DNA of 41,573 bases from Bartonella massiliensis (GCF_902150025.1 NZ_CABFVS010000035.1:1-41573); one strand, 5' to 3'. Numbered from the stretch's first letter, positions 1 to 9,838 are shown. Numbers and translations are program-made. Notes: generated by a model not told the origin, from the sequence alone.

Positions 1-418
1 TGCGCCGCGTATTTTTTATAGTAAAATTGAAAAATAGACGTGTCTACAATGCTGTCCAAATAAAAAGAGCTTGATCATAATTGCGTAATGAAAATATTTT
101 TTCATATAAAGGCTTTTCAGTTTTTTAAAAGGATGAATTTGTGTGGGGGGGCAGTATATGAGTGAAGCCGTTTATAGGGAGGAATGAATATGAGAAGTTA
201 TATTCGGAGGAGGAATCTTTATTTATGGTCATATAGATTCTCAGTATTTTGAAGAATAAATTGCTGTATGAGAGAAGTATTTTTAGATGTTTGGTTTAAT
301 TAAATAAAGTTGATGTTTGATATCATGCTGTTTAAAAGATAAAAGAGCAAAATCACAATTATGTTGTGTGAAAAGGGTACAAGAATACAAAAGGAAGCGG
401 TAAAATGGGGAAAAAAGA
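1..418. other. Intergenic region upstream of the peptide importer operon
   Basis: I see no convincing gene here. The region is AT-rich, contains a run of seven G at 145-151, and ends with a GGGG-A-rich stretch at about 407-416 that probably acts as the ribosome binding site of the gene starting at 419. A long reverse-strand open frame covering part of it reads through the start of that gene and looks like a shadow. No promoter could be assigned with confidence. Confidence 0.5.
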
Positions 419-2020
419 ATGTTGAAAAGAATTTGTATTTTATTAAGTACAGTAGGCTTTTTAAATGGAGCTATAGCGTCAGCATTTAGTGCTTCATCTA
501 AAGATATATTGGTGATGGCATGGAATATTGATTCAATTAGTGGTTTTGATCCAGCGCAAACCGTTGAGGTTGTGACAAGTGAGTTGTTGACGAATATTTG
601 CAGTGCGCTTGTGCAGTATGATGAGCAAGACCCTACAAAAATTCGTCCTGCTATGGCAAAGTCTTGGGACATTTTAGATAATGGCAAAAGAATAGTTTTT
701 CATCTTCGTGATGATTTAAAGTTTGATGATGGAAGAGCTGCGACAGCGCAAGATCTGGTATGGTCGATGCGACGGATTATTAAATTAGGCTTGAGCTATG
801 CTCAATCTTTAATGGATTATGGATTTAACAAAGAGAATATCGAAACAAATATTCAGGCTCTTGATGATAAGACTTTACAATTAAAATTAGACAAACCTTA
901 TCCTATTCAGCTGATATTGACTGTTATTGGACAATCTTATGCTTCTGCTTTGCTTGATCGCAAAACAATTGAAGCGCATAGTATTAATGGTGATATGGGA
1001 AATAAGTATTTAGCGACACATTCGGCTTGTGTTGGACCTTATAAATTGGCAAGCTGGTCGCCAGGGGATAAAGTTGTGTTAGAGGCTACACAGCATTATT
1101 GGGGGAATGTGCCTAAAATTAAGCAGATTGTTGTGCAGCACGTAGCAGATTCAGCAAGTCAAAGACTTCTTTTGGAAAAAGGGGATGTGGATATAGCCCG
1201 TGATCTTTCTTCAGAAGATATTTTAGATATTGAAAAAAAAGGTGGTCCGGTCAAAATTAGTCGTGTTTTGCGCCCGCAAATTATTTATCTATCGCTCAAC
1301 AATAAAAATAAAATTTTTGCGAACGAAAAAGTCAGATTGGCACTTCGTTATTTGGTTGATTATGAAGGTCTTGGAAAAACTGTTTTGAAGGGGATTGCTA
1401 TTCCTCGGGCAACTTATATGTCTTTGGGTGTTCCAGGTGCGTTGGATGAAAAAGAAGGCTTGCCTTTTAAGTTAGATTTGAAAAAAGCAAAACAGTTGAT
1501 TACACAGGCTGGTTATCCTAATGGTTTTAAGGCTAATCTTTTAGTTGGAAGCCTTAGTTATATGTCCTCTGTTGCGCAGTCTATTCAAGCCAATGCGCGC
1601 AAAATTGGTGTTGAGCTAACACTTGAAAAAATGGCCCAAAATCAATTATTGAGCCGTGTTCGCGGTGGAAATTATGATACTGCTCTTATGGGATGGGGGA
1701 GTGCTGACCCTGATGGACATCCTGCTTCATTAAATCACGTGTTTAATCCTGATCCAACCTTTACAAAAAAGCACAATATGTACTTGGCTTGGCGCGCTGG
1801 ATATTATGATGAAAATATTAATAAAATGGTGATGGATGCTTTGTTTGAGCAAGATCCTAAGAAGCGTATTATGCAATATCGTACTTTACAGCATTATGTG
1901 CTAGAGCATGGTCCTATGGTTTATTTATTTCAGACATATTATACCGTTGGTATGGGACCTGATGTTAAAAAATGGGTTTGGAACACTTACAGACTTTACT
2001 ACAATGAAGCAGAAAAATAA
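419..2020 (+). CDS. Peptide-type ABC transporter substrate-binding protein (SBP family 5)
   Basis: A 533-residue protein of the DppA/OppA family that would capture a peptide or related solute in the periplasm and hand it to the permeases encoded just downstream. Residues 1 to about 21 form a signal peptide (two basic residues, a hydrophobic core, then AIASA). The mature part has the usual family features: an early 'FDPAQT' segment, 'WDILDNGKRIVFHLR' near residue 80, and 'GMGPDVKKW' near the C-terminus. The length is normal for the family. It is the first gene of a five-gene importer operon. The substrate cannot be read from sequence; di- or oligopeptides are most likely, and haem uptake by Dpp-type systems is a known alternative. 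There is no lipobox, so it is probably a soluble periplasmic protein. Confidence 0.93.
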   Translation: MLKRICILLSTVGFLNGAIASAFSASSKDILVMAWNIDSISGFDPAQTVEVVTSELLTNICSALVQYDEQDPTKIRPAMAKSWDILDNGKRIVFHLRDDLKFDDGRAATAQDLVWSMRRIIKLGLSYAQSLMDYGFNKENIETNIQALDDKTLQLKLDKPYPIQLILTVIGQSYASALLDRKTIEAHSINGDMGNKYLATHSACVGPYKLASWSPGDKVVLEATQHYWGNVPKIKQIVVQHVADSASQRLLLEKGDVDIARDLSSEDILDIEKKGGPVKISRVLRPQIIYLSLNNKNKIFANEKVRLALRYLVDYEGLGKTVLKGIAIPRATYMSLGVPGALDEKEGLPFKLDLKKAKQLITQAGYPNGFKANLLVGSLSYMSSVAQSIQANARKIGVELTLEKMAQNQLLSRVRGGNYDTALMGWGSADPDGHPASLNHVFNPDPTFTKKHNMYLAWRAGYYDENINKMVMDALFEQDPKKRIMQYRTLQHYVLEHGPMVYLFQTYYTVGMGPDVKKWVWNTYRLYYNEAEK

Positions 2021-2025
2021 AAAAG

Positions 2026-2052
2026 AAGCATGTTAGATTTTAGAACATGCTT
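2026..2052 (+). promoter_or_regulatory. Intercistronic hairpin between binding protein and permease genes
   Basis: Perfect 9-bp inverted repeat, AAGCATGTT at 2026-2034 and AACATGCTT at 2044-2052, with a 9-nt loop, six bases after the stop codon of the binding protein. No T-run follows, so it is not a classical terminator. Hairpins at this place in importer operons often stabilise the upstream mRNA and help make binding protein in excess; that role is inference here. Confidence 0.6.
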
Positions 2053-2125
2053 AATAAGAGGTTGTTTCATTATATAAAAAGAGGTATTTGCTTTATGTTT
2101 TATCGCTACAGAGGGGATTTTTATA

Positions 2126-3199
2126 ATGGTTTTGCCACTTTCAGAGACTGAAAGAGCTGTATCAGAAAAGCAGAAAAGATTATTTGTATGGGATTTTTTG
2201 TTCAAAGGATTAAAGCTGCTTATTTCAGTTTTTATTACATTGCTTGGGCTGGTGACGATTACTTTTTTTCTCGGTCATCTGCTTCCTCTCGATCCTGTTC
2301 TGTCTATTCTTGGTGATAATATTAGTCAGGAAGCTTATGATGCCATGTATTATAAGCTGGGTCTTGATAAGCCGTTGATTGTCCAATATTGGAAGTATCT
2401 TCATAATGTATTTTTATTTGATTTTGGAGATGCTTTAACGTCTGGGCGTCCTGTTTTAGCTGATATTATGCGCGTATTTCCTGCAACATTAGAGCTTGCA
2501 ACTGTTGCTATTGTTATTGGTACCACTCTTGGAATTCCCTTTGGTGTTTTTGCTGCAATGTATCGCGATTCATTTATTGATTATGTTGTCCGTGTTTTTA
2601 CACTTTTGAGTTATTCTACGCCGACATTTTGGCTTGGGCTCATGGCGTTGTTAATATTTTACGCCAAGCTTAGTTGGGTTGGTGGTCCAGGGCGACTTGA
2701 TTTTCTTTATGAATATTCTTTTGAACCCAAAACAGGATTTTTTCTTTGGGATACCGCAACCCAAGGACAGTGGGAGGCTTTTGGCAATGCCTTTAGTCAC
2801 ATTATTATGCCTGCTTTGATCTTAGCTTTCGGTGCTATGGCTTATATTAGTCGGATGACTCGTGGGTTTATGATTGAGCAGCTTAATCAGGAATATATCA
2901 TTACTGCACGTGTAAAGGGATTATCGTGGGCGCGAACGGTTTGGGGGCATGCCTTTCGCAATGCTGCTGTTCAAGTTATTACCGTTGTTGCACTTTCTTA
3001 TGCTTTTTTATTAGAAGGGGCTGTTTTGACAGAGACGGTTTTTGCTTGGCCTGGTTTTGGACATTATTTGACAAATGCTCTTCTCGCTGGAGATATGAAT
3101 GCCGTTGTCGGATGTACTTTACTTGTAGGCTTTATCTTTGTTGCCATTAATTTATTTTCTGATTTGCTTTATCGCATTTTTGATCCAAGGACACGTTGA
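2126..3199 (+). CDS. Peptide-type ABC transporter permease (DppB-like)
   Basis: A 357-residue inner-membrane permease of the DppB/OppB class, forming the first half of the transport channel. It has an N-terminal membrane segment around residues 28-50 followed by the family sequence 'LPLDPVL', then several hydrophobic helices. The cytoplasmic coupling (EAA) loop is visible as 'ITARVKGLSWARTVWGHAFRNA' (given here split: ITARVKGLSWA / RTVWGHAFRNA) near residues 257-278. The start at 2126 is preceded by AGAGGGGA at a good distance. The N-terminus is about 30 residues longer than in many homologues, so a later start cannot be excluded. It is followed directly by the second permease. Confidence 0.92.
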   Translation: MVLPLSETERAVSEKQKRLFVWDFLFKGLKLLISVFITLLGLVTITFFLGHLLPLDPVLSILGDNISQEAYDAMYYKLGLDKPLIVQYWKYLHNVFLFDFGDALTSGRPVLADIMRVFPATLELATVAIVIGTTLGIPFGVFAAMYRDSFIDYVVRVFTLLSYSTPTFWLGLMALLIFYAKLSWVGGPGRLDFLYEYSFEPKTGFFLWDTATQGQWEAFGNAFSHIIMPALILAFGAMAYISRMTRGFMIEQLNQEYIITARVKGLSWARTVWGHAFRNAAVQVITVVALSYAFLLEGAVLTETVFAWPGFGHYLTNALLAGDMNAVVGCTLLVGFIFVAINLFSDLLYRIFDPRTR

Positions 3200-3201
3200 A
3201 T

Positions 3202-4131
3202 ATGACAGCTCGTAATCATCATAAATCGCAATCATCATCTTCTTTGGGTTCTTGGTTAAACGACCCTGTTCCGCGGTCCATAATTCAAGCGAACCTACAA
3301 AGAATTTATCACGCACTGGTTAAATTTTTTCATAACTTTTCGGCTGTATTTGGTCTGCTTATTATTTGTATTATTATCATATGTGCACTTTTTGCGCCCT
3401 GGATTGCTACGCATGATTTTCTGAGCAATGATCTGGGACATCGGTTGCAGCCCCCCTCTATGGCGCATTATTTTGGGACCGATGAATTAGGGCGAGATAT
3501 TTTTAGCCGTCTTGTTTTTGGTTCTCGTATTACGCTTTATGTTGTTTTTCTCACAACAGTTATTGTCGGTCCAATCGGGCTTATTGTTGGGACTGTCTCT
3601 GGTTATATGGGGGGATGGGTTGATACTGTGCTCATGCGCATTGTCGATATTTTTCTTGCTTTTCCAGGTTTGATTTTAGCGCTTGCCTTTTCAGCTGCAT
3701 TGGGCCCTGGGATTGAAAATGCTGCTATTGCAATTTCAATTGCAGCATGGCCACCAATCGCACGTTTAGCGCGCGCTGAGACTTTGACAATCCGTTCTTC
3801 TGATTATGTTTCTGTGGTTCGCTTGCAAGGAGCTTCTGCTTGGCGAATTATTTTGTTTCATGTTGCTCCCATGTGTATTCCTTCAGTGATTGTACGATTA
3901 ACTTTAGATATGTCCGGAATTATTTTAACAGCTGCTGGCCTTGGATTTTTGGGGTTGGGAGCACAACTTCCAAGTCCTGAATGGGGGGCAATGCTTTCCT
4001 CAGGGCGGGAATTTATGATGACAAATTGGTGGTTGGCGGCAATACCAGGCTGTGCAATATTATTTGCAAGCCTTGCTTTCAATCTTTTAGGTGATGGTCT
4101 TCGTGATGTATTGGATCCACGCAATGGGTAA
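3202..4131 (+). CDS. Peptide-type ABC transporter permease (DppC-like)
   Basis: About 309 residues, the second permease of the importer (DppC/OppC class). A hydrophilic N-terminus is followed by a membrane helix near residues 45-67. 'HYFGTDELGRDIFSRL' is the hallmark segment of DppC proteins. An EAA-type coupling loop ('VRLQGASAWRIILFH') lies near residue 205, and 'LGDGLRDVLDPR' ends the protein as in the family. I chose ATG at 3202, two bases after the stop of the previous gene. A TTG at 3196, overlapping that stop, is closer to the AAGGA sequence and is the alternative start. The gene overlaps the next one by 8 bases. Confidence 0.92.
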   Translation: MTARNHHKSQSSSSLGSWLNDPVPRSIIQANLQRIYHALVKFFHNFSAVFGLLIICIIIICALFAPWIATHDFLSNDLGHRLQPPSMAHYFGTDELGRDIFSRLVFGSRITLYVVFLTTVIVGPIGLIVGTVSGYMGGWVDTVLMRIVDIFLAFPGLILALAFSAALGPGIENAAIAISIAAWPPIARLARAETLTIRSSDYVSVVRLQGASAWRIILFHVAPMCIPSVIVRLTLDMSGIILTAAGLGFLGLGAQLPSPEWGAMLSSGREFMMTNWWLAAIPGCAILFASLAFNLLGDGLRDVLDPRNG

Positions 4132-4999
4132 TAAATTATTAGAAGTAGAAGATTTACGTATTTCTTTTCCTACAACACGCGGACTTTCAGAAGTTGTGCG
4201 CGGTGTTAGCTTTTCTGTTGGAAAAGAAAAAATTGGAATTGTTGGTGAATCCGGATCTGGAAAATCGATGACTGGGCGCGCAATACTAAGGCTGAGTCCA
4301 AAATCAGCCATTGTTAAGGCTAAAAAAATGCGCTTTGAAGATGTCGATTTATTGCGTGCCAGTGAACCTCAGATGCGAAAAATCCGAGGAAAACGGATTT
4401 CAATGATTTTACAGGACCCCAAATATTCACTTAATCCACTCATCCGGATTGGGGAGCAGATTATGGAGGCTTACCGTATTCATTACCATGTTTCAAAAGC
4501 TGAAGCATGGGAGAGAACCATCTCTATGTTAGAATCTGTTCATATTCGTAATCCTGAGCGTGTGATGCGTCTCTTTCCGCATGAAATATCTGGGGGAATG
4601 GGGCAGCGTGTGATGATTGCAATGATGCTTATTCCAAAACCGGATTTAATCATTGCTGATGAGCCAACATCTGCACTTGATATTACGGTGAGACGACAAG
4701 TTTTATCTGTATTAGATGAACTTGTAACAAAGTCTGGAACCGGACTTATTTTCATTAGTCATGATTTGAATATGATTGCTGATTTTTGTGATCGTATCTT
4801 GGTGATGTATGCGGGCCGTGTGTTAGAAGAGTTGCCTGCTTCTGATTTGTCTCATGCTCGTCATCCTTATACGAAGGCTTTGCTGGCAAGTTTGCCACGG
4901 CTTGATAATCCTGTTGATGTTTTGGCTGTTCCTGAGCGTGATCCTGAGTGGTTATATAATCCTACGATTGTTAATGGTGTTGAGGAGGTTTCTCCATGA
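4124..4999 (+). CDS. Peptide-type ABC transporter ATPase (DppD-like)
   Basis: About 291 residues, one of two cytoplasmic ATPases powering the importer. Walker A is 'GESGSGKS', the Q-loop is 'MILQDPKYSLNP', the signature is 'ISGGMGQRV', Walker B is 'LIIADEPTSALD', and the switch histidine sits in 'ISHD'. 'RHPYTKALLASLP' is the C-terminal oligopeptide-transporter segment. The start is taken as ATG 4124, where MGNKLLEVEDL matches the usual N-terminus. It overlaps the stop of the upstream permease by 8 bases, implying translational coupling. A more upstream ATG (4091) would add residues with no family counterpart. The stop overlaps the next start (ATGA). Confidence 0.92.
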   Translation: MGNKLLEVEDLRISFPTTRGLSEVVRGVSFSVGKEKIGIVGESGSGKSMTGRAILRLSPKSAIVKAKKMRFEDVDLLRASEPQMRKIRGKRISMILQDPKYSLNPLIRIGEQIMEAYRIHYHVSKAEAWERTISMLESVHIRNPERVMRLFPHEISGGMGQRVMIAMMLIPKPDLIIADEPTSALDITVRRQVLSVLDELVTKSGTGLIFISHDLNMIADFCDRILVMYAGRVLEELPASDLSHARHPYTKALLASLPRLDNPVDVLAVPERDPEWLYNPTIVNGVEEVSP

Positions 5000-5778
5000 C
5001 AAGCTGTGAGAATATTATTGATGTTTCTAACTTATCTGTAACTTTTGGGCATAGGCACAAGGCTGTAACTGTTGTTAAAAATGTTAATTTTCATATTAAG
5101 CGTGGTGAAGCTTATGGTTTGATTGGTGAGTCTGGATGTGGAAAATCAACTATTTTGAATACATTGGTAGGGCTTATTCCAGATTATAGTGGAACGTTTC
5201 TTTTTGATGGAAAAGAAGTCGAAAAAAAAAGAAGTAAGGATTTTTTACGCTGTGTTCAAATGGTTTTTCAAGATCCTTATGCTTCGCTTCATCCCAGAAA
5301 AATGGTTCATACGGTTCTTTCTGAATCGCTCAAAATCCATGGTATGGATAATCAAAAAGAAAAAGTGGAGGATGCTTTAGATGCCGTTGGCTTGGATTCT
5401 TCATTTCTTTATCGTTATCCTCATGAGTTGTCTGGAGGGCAGCGTCAACGTATTGCTCTTGCACGGGCTTTAATTATTGAGCCAGAGGTTTTGTTGCTTG
5501 ATGAGCCAACATCTGCATTGGATGTATCAGTCCAGGCTGAAATTTTAAACTTATTAAAATCACTGCGCGAGAGAAAAAAGCTTACTTATTTGATGGTATC
5601 CCATGATCTTGCTGTTGTTGCACATATTTGTGAACGTGTTGGAATTATGCATAAAGGGATTATTCTTGAAGAACTTAGCAATGATGAATTGCGTAATCTA
5701 CATGCGCAACATGATTATACAAAGGCATTTTTTGAAGCCAGTATTGAGCCTATCGCTCATCGAGAAGAAAGAGTGTGA
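4996..5778 (+). CDS. Peptide-type ABC transporter ATPase (DppF-like)
   Basis: A 260-residue second ATPase of the importer. Walker A is 'GESGCGKS', the Q-loop is 'MVFQDPYASLHPR', the signature is 'LSGGQRQRI', Walker B is 'VLLLDEPTSALD', and the switch histidine is in 'VSHD'. The start overlaps the previous stop in an ATGA arrangement, so the two ATPases are very likely co-translated. It is shorter than typical DppF/OppF proteins (around 320-330 residues) because the C-terminal extension after 'HDYTKAFFEASI' is nearly absent. All catalytic motifs are intact, so I expect it to be functional. It is the last gene of the operon; only a weak A/T hairpin (about 5788-5813) follows. Confidence 0.92.
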   Translation: MTSCENIIDVSNLSVTFGHRHKAVTVVKNVNFHIKRGEAYGLIGESGCGKSTILNTLVGLIPDYSGTFLFDGKEVEKKRSKDFLRCVQMVFQDPYASLHPRKMVHTVLSESLKIHGMDNQKEKVEDALDAVGLDSSFLYRYPHELSGGQRQRIALARALIIEPEVLLLDEPTSALDVSVQAEILNLLKSLRERKKLTYLMVSHDLAVVAHICERVGIMHKGIILEELSNDELRNLHAQHDYTKAFFEASIEPIAHREERV

Positions 5779-6311
5779 TCGATTTTACAGAAGAAAAAAT
5801 GCAACTTTTTCTGTTTTAAAGTTTCTGGGGATGTTTGGCGGAATTGTTAAAAGGGAAGGCAGATAATAGGATTTTTTTCTTCATAAATTTGCTGGGCAGT
5901 ATTTGGGTTATAATATTTAAAATCCTATTATGACCTCTTAAAACGACGGTTATGAAATATACGAGTGACTTATAACATCTATCCTTTGTCTGATTGTATT
6001 ATCCTGTTTTTGGCTGATAATTTTATGTTCAGAAGTTTTATTTTGAAATTTTAAGCATTAAATTTTTGAGAAATAACAAAAGATAATAATGCTGTATGTT
6101 CCAGAAAAATTTCTCATCATTTTACAATAGTGTTTTGTTTTGTGTTGGTCTCTTTTTTACAGTTTTAGGCATTATTCATTGGAAAATGCTAAGCTTTATG
6201 CTTTATAAAAGAGAAGTTCTTGTAAAAATTTCCAATGATTAATGACAGTCTTCAAATATTTTGCTGTTTTCTATTTTTTTAAGTGTTTTAAAAAACAAAT
6301 CATCATAAACT
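5779..6311. other. Intergenic region between importer operon and AT0
   Basis: No gene is supported. The region is AT-rich. It contains a weak A/T hairpin just after the operon (about 5788-5813) and a longer imperfect inverted repeat at 6171-6243, listed separately. Confidence 0.5.
6171..6243. repeat. Inverted repeat, 15-bp arms
   Basis: ATTATTCATTGGAAA at 6171-6185 and TTTCCAATGATTAAT at 6229-6243 are inverted copies that match at 14 of 15 positions and are separated by 43 bp. There is no coding frame inside. Its function is unknown; a structured transcript end or remnant of a small mobile element is possible. Confidence 0.55.
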
Positions 6312-6342
6312 AAAAAAGGCAGCATATTATGCTGCCTTTTTT
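6312..6342. terminator. Rho-independent terminator, probably bidirectional
   Basis: An A-run, then GGCAGCA (6318-6324), a short loop, TGCTGCC (6330-6336) and a T-run. With A and T tracts on both sides it can work in both directions. It lies about 50 bases past the stop of the reverse-strand AT0 pseudogene. An almost identical stem follows AT1, so it seems to have been copied with the autotransporter family. Confidence 0.88.
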
Positions 6343-6392
6343 GTTTGATGAAGTGTATAGAATAACAATACACCTGTTGTTAAAGTTTTGCT

Positions 6393-9300
6393 TCAAAACT
6401 GATAGCGTATTCCGCCTGAAAAACTTGTTCCAGAGATACCCGTTTTTTGCAGCTTTTGTTGATAATTCACATCACCATGAAGGGAGAGGTTCGTGGACAA
6501 TTGCGCGTTGATGCCAAGCCCTCCTTCAAGGGAAGTTCCTACAGGATCACGTTTATAATCCTTGTCAACATGGATTGCTTGATCATCCCCAAAAGTTTTA
6601 GTCAAGTTGACTTTTCCATAGAAAGACATAGGACGGTTGTTTTCAGTGGTAATGTTTTTGGTCAAACGCCCGCCAACACGGATTATCCATTGATGAGGAT
6701 TTTGCATGTCAACGGTAAAATTATCAGCATCTGCAATGGTATCAAATGCCAAATGTTGATAAGCAACTTGTGCCTGCGGTTCGAATGTTACACCCTGAAT
6801 TCCTGTTGCAAATTGTTTGCCAACGGTTGTGGAGATGTTCAACATTTTGGCATTCTTCAACTTTGCGGTTGTCCCAATGAGAGCATTGGTGATCTCTCCT
6901 TTTAGGAAGCCATAGGATAACAGCGTATCAAGATAAAAGCCATTGTCGTATTGTATGGTTCCATAGGCTGTGAGGGACCATTTATCAATGGTGTTTTTCC
7001 CAGCATCTCGCATATCTTTTGGCGTAAAGGAAAGCTGTCCATAGGTTCCCAAAAGACCCAAATGTGTTGTCGTGTTTTGTCCTTCTAATGTTGCAAAATT
7101 AACACCACCTTGTAAAGCAGCATAGCGAAGACTAGCACCGCTATAATCATATTGATATGGAGCATTTTGCGAGGATAATGTTCCTGTGCTGCCATAAGTG
7201 TATAAGAAGAAAGCGTTTTGTTTTTCTTGTTGTTTGCTTAAGATAGATGTTCTCATACTGGCTAACAGTGCATTTTGCTTAGCCATATCAGTTAATTCAG
7301 CGTAGAAAATCGCATTGGGCATGATCAAATAACTTGGCACTTGTGGAAGAACTGCTTTTATTCTTAAATGAGGATCTAGAAATTCGTTTTGTAAACGAAA
7401 GTCCCAAAAATCATCATTGCTTCCTAACAAGTTTTGGTTAGCATTTGCTTTGCCATAGTTTGCATCACTTCCATAAGCTTTAAGAATATATTTATAAGGC
7501 AAACCTTTTATTGCCATATAGTCATGCTCTAGTTTGAAGGCATTTTTATTCGCTTTTCCAGAAACTTGAACCAGCGAAATGCCAAGGGTATTTAAGGGGG
7601 CAGAATCGTCTGCTTGTATACTTCCTTTTTCTAAAGGATTTTGGAAATAAATGGTTGTGATACCTGATACGTCGCCTTGAATGAGAAGACGATCGGTTTT
7701 TTGTTTGCCTATTGCTGCGCCATCGCTCCATTCAGTATTGAAATAAATTTTCGCGCTTCCTGTTGCGTTGTAGACGGCAGAACTATCTTGTTTATCAGAC
7801 CCTATATGAAGCGTTTGATATTGTGTTTCTGTTGGGGCATCAAAAGTGATAGAGCTATTATCAAGATTAAGCACAACAACATCAGAGTGTGATCTTTTGG
7901 TAATATCAAGTAGATTGCCATCAGCATCTTTTTCTTTTGTGCTGGTCTTTAAAAGCCATTTTGAGCCGTTGATGAGACTCAAAGATGCTTGATCGACTTT
8001 ATCAGAGTCATTGGCTAAAACTCTTGCACCACCTTCTAAAATAGAGTTATCTGCAGTTACGTAAGATACTCCAGGTTTTTTTGTATCAACGGCGGCAACT
8101 AATAAAAGATCAGCAAAAACTTTTGAATTCTTTAGCATTATCTTTGATTGATTACCTTGCGTTTTCAGCGCATTTTCTTCAGTCTTTACGACAACATTTG
8201 CAAGATCAATCTGTCCACCGGCTTTTGTGTGTACCGCAGACTGTGTCCCCGTTGTAGTCAATGTTCCTCTTGTCATTGTGACTTTTGCGTCTTGTTCTTC
8301 TGCCAGAAGCCCATTTCCTTGAGCATTTATAGCAACATCTGTAAGGTCAATCTGTCCACCAGCTTTAGCATAGGCTGCAGATTGTTCACCAGCTGTTTCT
8401 AGTGTTTTTCCTTGCATTGTGACTTTAGAATCTTGTTCTTCTGCTAGAAGCCCACTCCCTTGAGCATTTATAGCAACATCTGTAAGGTCAATCTGTTCAC
8501 CAGCTTTAGCATAGGCTGCAGATTGTGAGCCAGTTGTTTTTACAGCTCCTTTTGTCATCGTAATTGTTGATTTTTCTGCTTGTATCCCATTTTGAGCAGA
8601 GACAATTGTAACACCATCTTCCAAAATAAGATTGCTACCGTTTCCAGCGTATATTCCTAATTCGAGTTTGTCTCCTTTAAATGAACCGGCCGAGACTGTT
8701 ATTTGAGAACCTTTATCCGCATAAAGACTTTTTTTGGCATCCTTCACGATTACGTCTTTTAAAGTGACTGTGCTGGCACTGGTTGTTATTCCATTTTCTC
8801 CGGAAGTAATCATCACATTTTTTAGCTTATTTTCTTCTCCTGCACTGTTCACAAAGGAAACAGCATTTTTAGAAGATGTTATGGAACCACCGACCATATC
8901 GAATACAGAGTTTGTTATTTCAGCTCCTAATCTATTTGTCACATCAACGGTGACATCATTGAGTTGAGCGGTACTCTGGTCACTTATTTTCATCCCAGCG
9001 GTTATTTGCCGACTCTGCTCTTTTCTTGCAGTAATGCTTCCACCATTGATGATGATTTCGCTATTTTCATTGATAACAAGCCCCTTTGCTACATTTTCAA
9101 TTGTTACATTATCCAAACCAATGTGGCTATGCCCAGATGCTTCTGCACCGGTTCCGTCTACTCAAGAATAATGATAGAATAATGGTTCACCATCTGGACC
9201 CGTAAGTTGACCGCCTTTCCCATCTGGTATAGGCACCTCCTGTTTCTCTGTAGGTTCATAAATTATTAAATCTTTACCATCGATTATGCTGCTCCTTTTG

Positions 9301-9451
9301 CTTCAATTTTTTCATAGGTTGTGCCTGATATGCCAGTTATCTTTTGTTCATCTGTCGCTGAGAGAATGGAACCAGCATGGGCGTTGAAAGGGGCACTAGA
9401 AAGCATTACAATTGTAGCAACTGTGCATGATAAAATATGTTTTTTACACAT
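6393..9451 (-). pseudogene. AT0: autotransporter pseudogene (frameshift plus in-frame stop)
   Basis: Reads as one autotransporter in two frames. The N-terminal part starts at ATG 9451 (MCKKHILSC...), has a signal peptide ending near 'FNAHA', and stops at a TAA at about 9284-9286. The sequence goes on in another frame ('IDGKDLIIYEPTEKQ') until a TGA at 9162-9164, after which 'VDGTGAEASGHSHIGLDN' continues to a normal C-terminus. The long downstream frame holds a repeat-rich passenger, an autochaperone-like module ('IYFNTEWSDGA', 'SLVQVSGKANKNAFKLEHD'), the linker 'VLPQVPSYLIMPNAIFYAEL' and a beta-barrel ending in 'GGIRYQF'. The two lesions should block secretion of the full protein, while the barrel part is otherwise undamaged, suggesting recent loss. 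A sequencing error or a programmed event could explain one lesion but hardly both. Confidence 0.85.
8138..8548 (-). repeat. 141-bp tandem repeat inside the AT0 passenger
   Basis: Three clear copies with an exact period of 141 bp (47 residues); equivalent points are at 8200, 8341 and 8482. The unit carries 'KAGGQIDLTDVAINAQG' and 'GLLAEEQD'. The two upstream-most copies (in gene direction) are nearly identical, the third is more divergent. Such repeats add rungs to a beta-helix and can expand or contract by recombination. Confidence 0.85.
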
Positions 9452-9500
9452 AAGATTTATCCTTCTTATAAATTCCAAAAGTCCCCCGCTTATAAGAAGG
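9451..9500 (-). promoter_or_regulatory. Hairpin enclosing the AT0 ribosome binding site
   Basis: On the transcript, CCTTCTTATAA (complement of 9490-9500) pairs perfectly with TTATAAGAAGG (complement of 9461-9471), with an 18-nt loop. The second arm contains AAGAAGG, the Shine-Dalgarno sequence for ATG 9451, so the hairpin would hide it. This could be a thermosensor or another translational switch. The pairing is visible; the regulatory role is inference. Confidence 0.6.
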
Positions 9501-9501
9501 A

Positions 9502-9838
9502 TATTAAATGGATGATTATTTTTGGATCTGAATAGTTTATTTTTATCTTTATGTAGAGTATAATAATTATTATTCTAATAAAATACATAATATTTTTATA
9601 GTATAAATCTATTATAATATTACTTTAATATTTATATAAAACTATAGTTTATTTATTTATATTATGCCTTATTAGATGTTAACCTTCATGCGTTTAGGAA
9701 AAGGGGCCAGAAAATACAGAAGACTAAAAGATAGAAAAAAGAATAAGAAAGAATAGTCGTTTCATATAGAATGCTCCTTATGTTAAAAAATTTTGACGCT
9801 GTTATCTCAAAATCAATAAAGGGATAAATCTTTATTGT
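9502..9838. other. AT-rich intergenic region upstream of AT0
   Basis: Very AT-rich stretch, probably holding the reverse-strand promoter of AT0, but I could not fix -35 and -10 boxes. No gene is supported. A reverse-strand open frame at 9686-9991 overlaps the phage fragment and lacks family features. Confidence 0.45.

Noticed and set aside
283..687. Reverse-strand open frame over the start of the peptide-binding protein gene
   Set aside because: It overlaps the signal peptide and early coding region of a clear gene and shows no family motif.
8138..8548. Possible CRISPR-like regular repeats
   Set aside because: The 141-bp period is a multiple of three and encodes a protein repeat; there are no unique spacers between short repeats.
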